DNA of 64,000 nt. It comes from Tetrapyrgos nigripes. Lineage: Eukaryota > Basidiomycota > Agaricomycetes > Agaricales > Campanellaceae. The notes under the pieces were generated by a model. The model saw only the letters and a program-made list of their open reading frames with translations, was not told the DNA's origin and did not search any database. The stretch covers positions 1 to 64,000 of the forward strand of contig JAACJM010000122.1 of assembly GCA_013368315.1 (NCBI GenBank), read 5' to 3'. The translations under genes and the position numbers were made by a program. This document shows positions 45,831 to 55,154 of the stretch, piece after piece. Every line of letters begins with the position of its first letter. Position 1 is the first letter of the stretch.

Positions 45831-48800
45831 ATGGTGTATGTCCTCTGTCTTCCTTTTCTGCGGCAAAGCTTACACTGACATAACGTTCAAAGTAAATTCT
45901 CAGTAGGCAGGTTTCTAAATTAAGCCCCTTTGCCCTCCAATCCTAAACTTGGCATTGTAGAACAAATTCGCGCTCTCATGGACCGCCCAAGCAACATAAG
46001 AAACATCAGTGTCATAGCTCACGGTAGGTGCTTCTATCCTGAGCATGATTTTTGATTCATTTTTTCCTCTACTGTCCATAGTCGACCACGGCAAATCAAC
46101 CCTCACCGACTCTCTGATTTCCAAAGCTCGTATCATCGCAGAGTCCAAGGCTGGTTCCACTCCTTCCATGCACACAAGACAGGATGAGATAGATCGAGGT
46201 ATCACTATCAAGTCTACTGCCATTTCGATGTATTTCGAAGTTGCAAAGGACGATCTGGGAGCGGTAATCTCAAAGCAGAAGACAGAAGGTACTTGTTGAC
46301 GTTCATGGATGTGATGATACGCTCAATTCTCAACTTGTCAACCAGGAAACCAGTTCCTTGTCAATCTCATCGACTCTCCAGGCCATGTTGACTTTTCCTC
46401 CGAGGTGACTGCCGCCCTTCGTGTCACAGACGGTGCTCTCGTAGTTGTGGACTGCGTCGAAGGAGTTTGCGTCCAAACCGAGACTGTTCTTCGCCAAGCC
46501 TTGACTGAGCGTATCAAACCCATTGTCGTCATCAACAAAGTTGACCGTGCACTTCTCGAGCTCAAGGTCAATAAGGAATCCCTCTATCAATCCTTCCAGC
46601 GTACCGTCGAAAGCGTCAACGTCATCATCTCCACGTACAACGACCCTGTCCAGGGTGACCTTCAGGTCTATCCCGATCAGGGTACTGTAGCATTTGCCTC
46701 CGGGTTACATGGATGGGGCTTTACTCTCCACCAATTCGCTACTCGCTATGCCAAAAAGTTCGGTGTAGACAAGGACAAGATGATGGTCAAACTATGGGGA
46801 GATCACTTCTACGATCCCGCTACGAGGAAATTCACGACGAATTCTGTTGACGCAGAGGGTAAACCTCTCGAGAGACTTTTCAACCGCCTTGTCCTCGATC
46901 CCATATACAAGATTTTCGATGCTGTCATCCACTCGCAGAAGGGCAAGGACCATATCAACGCAATTCTCGACAAACTCGACGTTCGTTTGGACCAATCCGA
47001 GTTATGCCTTGAGGGCAAACCCCTACTCAAAGTCATCATGCGCAAGTTCCTGCCAGCAGGTGACTCCCTCCTGGAGATGATCGTCGTACACCTTCCTTCT
47101 CCCGTCACCGCTCAGTGTTACCGTGTGGAGACACTCTACGAGGGACCTTTGGATGACGAATCCGCTATCGGTATACGCGACTGTGATCCTACTGCCCCTC
47201 TCGTTGTATACATCTCCAAGATGATTCCTTCCGCCGAAGCCGGACGATTCTATGCTTTTGGAAGGGTTTTTTCTGGAACAGTGAGGATGGGCCAGAAGGT
47301 CCGTGTCCAAGGTCCCAATTACATCCCGGGAAGCGCAAAGAAAGCCGATCTCTTTGTCACCGCCATTCAACGCGCAATCCTCATGATGGGACGTTACAAC
47401 AAACCTATAGAAGATTGTCCTGCAGGGAATATAGTGGGGTTAGTAGGGATTGACCAGTTCTTGATGAAGAGTGGGACTTTGACGACGAGTGAGACGGCGC
47501 ATAATATGAGGGTGATGAAGTTTTCTGTGTCGCCGATTGTACAGGTAGCGGTGGAAGTGAAGAACCCTGTGGATCTACCCAAGCTAGTAGAAGGTCTCAA
47601 GAGGCTATCCAAGTCTGATCCATGTGTACAAGTCACGACATCGGACAGTGGTCAACATTTGGTCTCAGGAGCAGGGGAACTTCATTTGGAGGTTTGCTTA
47701 AAGGTGAGTATCGTAATAGCAATCGGAGCAGTGAAAACTCACTCTATCTCTGTGCTACCCTTATTAGGACCTCGAGGAAGAACACGCGGGGGTACCTCTA
47801 AAACTCTCCGCTCCCGTTGTTCCCTATCGCGAAACAGTCAAAGCCACGTCCTCCATCATCGCTCTATCCAAATCCCCTAATAAGCTCAACAGAATTTACG
47901 CGTCTGCTTCTCCTCTTTCTTCTGAACTATCCACTGCAATCGAGGAACGACACGTCGATCCCCAATTGCATTCCAATGCGGATGTCAAAGCACGCGCTCG
48001 TATTCTTTCAGAGGAATTCGGATGGGATCTAGCTGAAGCTCGAAGGATATGGACGTTTGGTCCAGATGCGACTGGTCCGAATGTCCTCGTGGATGTGACG
48101 AAAGGAGTACAATACCTGAATGAAGTCAAGGACTCATGCGTTGCAGCGTTCCAGTGGGTGACGAAAGAGGGTGTTTGTGCCGAGGAGGTTATGAGGGGTG
48201 TTAGGATGAATATTTTGGACGTAACGGTGAGTACTACTTTGTCTGCTCCAGTGCTTTCAGCCGTTAACTGACTGGTTCTCGTGCCAGATCCACCGAGACT
48301 CGACCCAACGCGGTGGCTCTCAGATCATCCCAGCCTTCAGGAGAGTGTGCCTGGCGTCTTGTCTTCTCGCAGATCCTGGTCTTCAAGAGCCTATTTTCCT
48401 CGGTAGGTCTTCTCTCATATTCATGATCTTAAAATACTGATCCGACCAATATTCATTCCAGTCGAAGTACAATGCCCCGGATCAGCTATCGGAGGCGTCT
48501 ATAATGTACTGAACAAACGCCGAGGCCAAGTCTTTAGCGAAGAGCGCAACGCCGGCGGAGCTATGATCACTGTCAAAGCATATGTACCTGTTTCGGAATC
48601 GTTCGGTCTCAATGGCGAATTGCGAGGTGCTACTGGTGGACAGGCGTTCCCCCAGTCTGTTTTTGATCATTGGGAGGTGATGTCTGGGTGTGAGTACCAG
48701 TCTCTTTTGTGATCATTGTCCGAATAATCGCTCACGAAACATCTGATGATGCAGCTCCTCTGGACAAAGGTAGCCGGGAGGAGGACATAGTGATGAAGAT

Positions 48801-48918
48801 TCGGGCACGTAAGGGTCTGAAAGTGAGCTCGCTTCCTGCTATACTACAAGTACCCCTTTATTGATTTTCTCCCTAGTCGGAGATCCCTTCTCTCGATAAT
48901 TACTATGATAAGCTATGA
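45831..48918 (+). CDS. Divergent eEF2 paralogue without the diphthamide histidine
   Basis: Ten exons fit: 45831-45835, 45893-45906, 45961-46023, 46082-46288, 46346-47703, 47768-48226, 48288-48402, 48462-48689, 48755-48822, 48877-48918; 852 residues, near the family length of about 842. It is a ribosomal translocase by family: P-loop AHVDHGKST (about 26-34), RGITIKST switch, DSPGH, NKVD (about 160-163) and C-terminal YYDKL. Exon 2 ends in a GC splice donor. In domain IV the canonical LHADAIHRGGGQ is [12 protein letters not shown], so the histidine normally changed to diphthamide is Gln709. The phosphorylation loop is also altered ([13 protein letters not shown]). The frame is intact, which argues for a working but divergent copy. 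Confidence 0.85.
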
Positions 48919-49609
48919 CGGTCACTTATTGATTGGTATTCTCTGTATAAGTGGCTTGGTGTCGATGACTTTGGACAGGATGAGAAGGAGACTTTCGTGT
49001 TTGGCTCCAGTCTGGTACTGTAGCATGTCAAGTCAGGAAGACCCATTCATGAGTTTAGAAACGTATCTGTTCACTTCTTGTCTCTCCAATGAGTCCTGTC
49101 GATTATCGATATCCGGTGTGCCAGGAGAGTTGTCGGTTCCTTGGATTCGAGAGCATTTGGATTTCATGAGGAACTAGCAGTGACCCGTGCTACGCACCGA
49201 AAGTAACTTTAAGCCCTGCTTCTAGATGATAGCAAGTAAAGATTGCACTGTACCACGATCCGAAAAAAAGGCCTCTCCCGCCGCCGACCTTCGTCGGCGG
49301 CTCCGAGGCCCCCCTGTCCAAAGCTCCGGGCCGGGAGTTCTCAGAATGAGGGAGAGATCTCGCTTCTTGCAGCCTCATCTCCCCCATGCTCATATTTCCT
49401 GCCCACAATTAAATAATAACATAGCTGAGCCTTGATTGAGCGGCGAGCCACAGTACAATGATTAATTACGAAACTAATAAGCCTGATGTAGGTTCCTCTC
49501 CTTCACCCCAGTTTATTATCCTTTCTTCCTCTCCTTCCTACTTATAGTATCACTTCTCTGAGGCGCGCCCGTGAAATTCTGCTTCCTGCCCCCTTTCCCT
49601 ATAACATCT
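48919..49609. other. 3' flank of the eEF2-like gene with a strong hairpin
   Basis: No gene supported. A 37-bp segment at 49141-49177 (GATTCGAGAGCATTTGGATT core) recurs at 51729-51765, marking a duplicated edge. A GC-rich hairpin lies at 49270-49310. Confidence 0.5.
49270..49310. repeat. GC-rich stem-loop
   Basis: Inner stem GCCGCCGA-CCTTCG-TCGGCGGC (49280-49301) lies within an outer stem GGCCTC/GAGGCC. It is followed by a C/G-rich stretch. It may be part of an inserted short repeat; no family was recognised. Confidence 0.6.
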
Positions 49610-50687
49610 CCGACGGCGAACATGAGGTGGCAAGTAGGTTGTTAAAGGAGTCTTGGGATAACTGGGGTCTGCAAGATGCGCCTCGTTCATTGGCGGTGTT
49701 AGCCGATCACAGGCATGACCAAGATGAGACTCAGTGTGTGGTGCACAGGTTCTCGCTACCTGATGGTGCTCTGACAACATACCATTTTTACCCTGAGCTT
49801 CCTGATTGTCCTTATTGTCGTCCTATGTCGTGGTGGCCCGCCATCCGTCCGCTTGCGTGGCCTGGTGCTGCCATCAGTCCAAACCCCGGCATCCCAACGT
49901 TGATTCATGTTCGCCAACCGATTCAGCTGGCCGTTGACGGCTCTGTCGCTGCGGCTGGTATATTGCACAACATCCTCATGGGTTTCCCGGCGGAACAAAG
50001 TCTGGATCTTGAACGTCTTAGGGATCTTATACGCACCGAGGTCAACAGTATTCGTGAAAGATTGTAGTACCGATTTTCGGTTACTACTTTAGTTATATGG
50101 TTTTCGATCAGTGAGTTCGTCTTGATCAGTTTCGAGTATTTCATTCATTTTACTCTTCACAGCTTTACTTACAGCTTTACTTATCTCCGTTTCACTAGTT
50201 CCTTCCTTGATCTGGAGATTTGATACTCATTTCAGTAGACACATGTTTTACACTCATGTTTAGGATCTGATCATTTCGTAGAATTGGTATAACTACTGTA
50301 TCTACACCCCCAATACAATGTCTTGTCCTCTGCGTTAGTTTCCAGGCTTTCCGAGTCATCGACCTCAGCTGCCGCTCAGCTGGTATTTCCATTCTCACAG
50401 TACTTTCCCGTCGTTTCCCAGTTTCCCAGTTCGTCGTCCTCAGTGCCCACTTCTGTCTATTGTCCCTAGTTGTCCCTACATTCACGAGATCCCAGCACAC
50501 CACCCCTGGCCGAGAGATCATCACATTGAGCCTTTGTCACATAGGGTTTCGTGTGGTGTTCTTTTCTCGCAGATCAAGATACAACTCATGGACAAATTAT
50601 CTCTCAACGTTCTTCGGTGACCTGTACAGAAGATGTGAGAGAGTTGAAGGTGATGGGCTGGACTCTAGTAGACTTGAACAATTGTAG
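49610..50687 (+). pseudogene. Truncated third RING-family copy, split by a solo LTR
   Basis: Only the last part of the C-terminal domain is present. It matches RING paralogue 2 from about 53476 onward (SWDNWGLQDAPRSLAVLADH, HRFSLPDGALTTYHF, SPNPGIPTLIHVRQPIQLAV). The RING finger and upstream exons are missing. The match stops at GTGAAAGAT (50062), where a 513-bp LTR is inserted. It resumes at 50577 with TACAACTCATGGACAAATTA and ends at the TAG near 50685-50687. Confidence 0.85.
50063..50576 (+). mobile_element. Solo LTR in the truncated RING copy
   Basis: The insertion TGTAGTACCG...TCGCAGATCA interrupts the RING-family coding sequence between GTGAAAGAT and AGATACAACTC. With TG...CA ends the target duplication is AGAT (4 bp); if the element ends one base earlier the duplication is AAGAT (5 bp). 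It has no coding region. Strand is arbitrary. It is not related by eye to the two other LTR families in the window. Confidence 0.8.
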
Positions 50688-52268
50688 TACAGACTGTATT
50701 GTGATTATATATTAAAGAATGGCCTAAATCTGAAGTTTCTACTAAAAGAAAAGTTTGACTTGGCGAAGGAGTACACTCGCAAGTGGCGCCACTTTTACCG
50801 ACATGAAAATCCACAAACGTGTCCCTTCAGACCAAATTTCCAATGTTCTGACCGCTGCAGTAGGATATTTGGGACGCAGAGTGGATTTTGGTCTTGAGGA
50901 ACTTGAGCGCTAGCGTTGACTTTGGATATGGTAATGACGGCAGCTGTGTCTTGAACTGCAAGTGGTTTCTGAGCACCATAAGTAGCTTGAATAGTGTGCT
51001 TGAACCCAATTGACTAAGACTTCAAGAGGATGTGCATAGTCGCCATCGTCGTCGATGATGAGGCTACCAGACATTTTTGGCTTTTGGCGTCGATATACCA
51101 TCATGCTACTTGACTTAATACACCTGTATTACACGAAAATCAGGCCAATATACATAAAAAAACCACTGGCGATGTTCGCAACGCACCTTGACTCTGAGGC
51201 CAACTTGAAGTCTTTAACCGCCCGCTTCACCTTTGGCCCAGTCATGGCACGAGTTCTCCTTGAGTTCTCCTTTGGTTCTCCTAGTGCCCATCACAGCTTC
51301 CAATAGCTCAAGAACATGTCTTGCACCATATATGGTTCAACGCTGAGATTGGCTTAAGGCAAGTCCGAGGAACGACTTATGAGGGAGTGTGTGAAAGGAC
51401 AAGCCTAACTTGGACGGCGCTTTGGTGACGCACCCCTCAGCTTGCGTCCCTCTCATCCTCGTCTCCTCCGCCCAGACACGCTCCCTCCTCGTTCTCCTCT
51501 TTTTGCTCCCACACACCACATCCCTTTAGCTTCTGGGTGCTCTAGATGGCTTGAGACTTCATCTTCTGGATCCTGGAAGCTCAGCGCTCAGGACTTGGCC
51601 TTATGAGGTTCTTTCTTTTGGGTTCTCCTGTCCAGGAACCCTTTCGCATTCTCGAGGCGTCTTGTAATGTCTGGTGCACCAAAATCATCACTCTCAGTAG
51701 CTAGGAGAGCCGTGGGCTCCTTGGATAAGGATTCGAGAGCATTTGGATTTCATGGAGGAATTAAGGAGAAAGATTTGTATTTTGCACGACGCGTCTGAGC
51801 AGACGTTGTCTCAACCCAGTGCAAACAGACCTCTACAGTGGTGAGTACTGTACCAATTGAGGAAACACTGAAAATTTCATTTGCAATGCACGAAGAGTAG
51901 TTCGAGGGAGAGATACGCACGTTCTCAGGCTGAGTAAGCGCGGTTAATCCCGGTGTTCCTCTCTTCGTTCCTCTCAATCTGCTGGAAATCCGTGTCTCCA
52001 ACTCGCCCAAAATATGCCATCTTATCCAACGCACAGCCTCGAATCATGTAACAGCCTCCTACACAGCGAATAGTAGTAAGAGGTAGTAAGTCACGCGTAG
52101 ACGCATCCTGTCAAACTGCTGTACTAGTAGTACTTATACTTAGAACGGGGCCCCTTCATCAATGATCCTAGCTACGACTTGTGGGAAGGAGTACAGCACA
52201 GCGGGAACACTTATTACTACGGTCTCCTTAAACTTCTTGTCTCTGCCCTCTACACTCCGTTTCACGAC
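50688..52268. other. Duplicated flanks and unassigned spacer
   Basis: 50690-51060 is homologous to the 3' flank of both complete RING genes. 51061-51880 shows nothing recognisable apart from the edge repeat at 51729-51765. 51885-52268 is homologous to the upstream region of RING gene 1 (41085-41509), hence the likely promoter of RING gene 2. Confidence 0.6.
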
Positions 52269-54030
52269 ATGGACCAGAACACTTCAATCATCGCAGAACT
52301 ACGTGCCGAGCAAGTTGACCAGATTTCGGACAACGTATCCAGGCCTTCATACCACTTAGCATCACTGGACACTTCTGCTGACGCAGATTCGTCGTCATCA
52401 TCTCCGCTCCCTCTACGATTACAATGGGCACTGGGGAGATTGAAGGAGTTATTCAACGAGCTCGAGCTGGAGCAACTCGTTGTTGTACGACCAAGGATAA
52501 GGAAGCTGATGGATTTGGGACGTGCTAGTGAAACAAATGGCCTTGGCTGGGAAATTGACGAGTTTGGTCAACGCTTGGGCAGCCTAAAGACTATTAAAGA
52601 GAAGAGAAGTGAGGCCTCGTTGACTATCTTACTCGGGGGTTTACTGACATCTCTGCTTGTCTTTCATTGTTACTATTTATCATTTTTTCACAGGTAAAAT
52701 ACCAGTTGTTCGTTATCTGCCTTGTATCCCCGACTTTCGCCCTTCCGAAGTCAATGGACCTGCTCCGCTTGAATGGCTGGCAATGTGAGTATATCCTGCC
52801 CAAAGCTTCCACTTCGTCTGACCTCTCGTCTAGGTTTGTGCATTCAGACGTACCATCTGTTTGTATCGAGGACCATAATGCATGCTGCAATGTCTGTTTG
52901 GAAGATTTTGAAGAACCACCGCTGGCGCTAGAGTCTCAAGTTGATGGCGGTGACGACGGGACCCAAGCGAGTCCCAAACCATTGAGGAAGTTGATATGTG
53001 GGCATGTTTTTCACGTCAGTCTTCCCTTACCTTTTACATTGCTCTCAGCAATTGACAATATCTTCAGGAAGACTGTCTACCTATGTTTCAAGAAGACGAC
53101 TGTATCGGAAGGTTCGAGTGCCCTGCATGTCGCACGGAATTCTGGAATTCAGAGCAATTTGCGCTTCTGTCTACCGGACGTGACAGCGTCTCTTCGGACC
53201 AACAGCAGACCTATGACGATTACTACAACAAACTCTTACCATGGCAGAAGATACAAGAAGGACTGTTGGACTGGGCGACCTGGCTCTGTATCAACAACCT
53301 TGATGAGTTTCTAAATAGCACTGCTTGTGGGCATCCGGTCGACGAGTCAGCGTTGTATATTTGGGCTATTCAGACGTACAAGAGATACGTCTATTCCAGG
53401 CTGACAGATAGTCCCGAGGGAGTTGTGGATTACTGCTTTGTTGGTCCATGGATGGAGGACTTTAGCCGTCTTGTCTCCCAAGGCGAACATGAATACGCAA
53501 GTCAGATGTTAAGAGGGTCTTGGGATAACTGGGGTCTGCAAGATGCGCCTCGTTTATTGGCGGTATTATCCAATCACCGTCACCAAGATGAGCCCCATTG
53601 GGTGGTGCACAGGTTCTCGCTCCCTGATGGTGGTCTGACAACATACCATTTTCACTCTGAGCTTAATGACTGTCCTGATTGTCGTCCTACGTCGTGGTGG
53701 CCCGCCATCCGTCTCACATGGCCTGATGCTGCCATCAGTCCAAACCCCGGCATCCCAACACTGGTCCATGTTCGCCAACCAATTCAACTAGCTGTTGACG
53801 ACGCTGTTGCCGTGGCTGGTGTATGGCACAACATCCTCATGGGTTTACCGGCGGAACATAGTGTGGATCTTGAACGTCTCAGGGATCTTATGTACACCGA
53901 GGTCAACGGTCTTCATGAAAGATTTACCTCATGGGTAAACTATCTCTCAACGTTCTTTGGTGACCTGTACGGAAGATGTGAGAGAGTTGAAGGTGACGGG
54001 CTGGACTCTAGTAGACTTGAACAATTGTAG
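52269..54030 (+). CDS. RING-H2 protein, paralogue 2
   Basis: Four exons: 52269-52638, 52694-52784, 52834-53014, 53068-54030; same phases as paralogue 1, 534 residues. RING ligands are kept: CCNVCLEDF, LICGHVFHEDCLPMF, FECPACRTEFW. Differences from paralogue 1 are scattered substitutions plus small in-frame changes, such as the shorter 5' side of exon 3 and a different FSRLVSQGEHEYASQM segment. The N-terminal helix reads LQWALGRLKELFNELELEQL. An upstream in-frame ATG exists at 52179, but the start at 52269 is the one conserved in paralogue 1. Probable E3 ubiquitin ligase; substrate unknown. Confidence 0.85.
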
Positions 54031-55154
54031 TACAGACTGTATCATGATTATATATTAAGGAATGGCCTAAATCTGAAGTTTCTACTAACAAAGGAAAAGT
54101 TTGACTTGGCGAAGGAGTGGACTCGCAAGCAGTGCCACTTTTACCGACATGGAAATCTACAAAATTGTCCCTTCAAACCAAATTTCCGATGTTTTGACCG
54201 AGCAGCGGAGCCTACTTGGGACGCAGAGTGGATTTTGAACTTTGAGTGCTAGCGTCGACTTTGGATACGGTAATGACAGCTGCCGTGTCTTGAGCTACCA
54301 GTGATTTCTGAGCACCATAGCTTGAATAGCGTGCTTGAGCCCAATTGACTACTTTCAAGAGGATGCGCGTAGTCGCTGTCGCCGTCGATGATGTAGCTAC
54401 CGGACACTTTTGGTCGACGTCGCTGTATGCCACCCACGTGGTTGAAGTTTGAGCAGAGCAGTGGGCGACACTAAACGTTAAACGCTATCCACCCACCAAA
54501 CGTCACGGTTCCGCGCGTCGCTTTTGAAGTTTGCGCACAAGTCCACCGCAAGTGAATCCACCGCCCAGCATACTACACTTTGGCAATGATGGGGCAGGTT
54601 AGAGAAAGGTATATAGGTAATGTACTATGTAATCGACGTAGTGTACATGACCGTGAAATGTCAAAGTTTGTAGAGGATATACGGGATTTTGAAAGTACTC
54701 GAGGAGCAAAGGATACAACTTGCGCAAAAAAACAGAAAGGGGATAGTAGGAGGGTGTCAAATACCATGGGATATGAGGTTGAGGCCAGTACCAGCCCTCA
54801 TAAGTAAAATTTGCAGTAGGAAATTTAGTACTTAGACATAGAACTTAGCTAAAAGACACTGATTTTGGATTAAATTTTCAAAATTTCTTGCTGTTGTTGT
54901 CTATATACACTACATTGAGTACATACAATGCCTAATGACCTTTGAAAAAGGTCTCTGTTGTGTGACGAAGAGCGGGACGGCGAGCGCAGGTCTTGGGACG
55001 CGCGAGAGGCCACGCGAAATGCACCCACATGACCCGCGGTTTGGTGGGTGGATAACGTTTACTTGTGGGCGACTTCTCGAACTCATCATCCTAGACCTCG
55101 CTCAGCAACGTCAAGAACTGCTGGCTGAATCTCATGGGAGCTTAGTTTATCAAG
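54031..55154. other. Intergenic region between RING 2 and the modular membrane gene
   Basis: 54190-54430 repeats the degenerate block described at 45423-45676. A 75-residue plus frame at 54580-54807 (MAMMGQVRERYIGNVLCNRR) has no recognised relatives and is left uncalled. 55080-55154 is homologous to 37630-37705, so the promoter-proximal DNA of the two cysteine-rich genes was duplicated with them. Confidence 0.5.

Noticed and set aside
48905..49177. 90-residue plus frame after the eEF2-like gene
   Set aside because: It starts within the last eEF2-like exon in another frame and has no recognisable content; part of its DNA is a duplicated flank.
49270..49310. Rho-independent type terminator
   Set aside because: The hairpin is not followed by a T run and the sequence is nuclear fungal DNA, where such terminators are not used.
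54580..54807. 75-residue plus frame
   Set aside because: Isolated, short, without homologue or splice evidence; could be real but cannot be supported.
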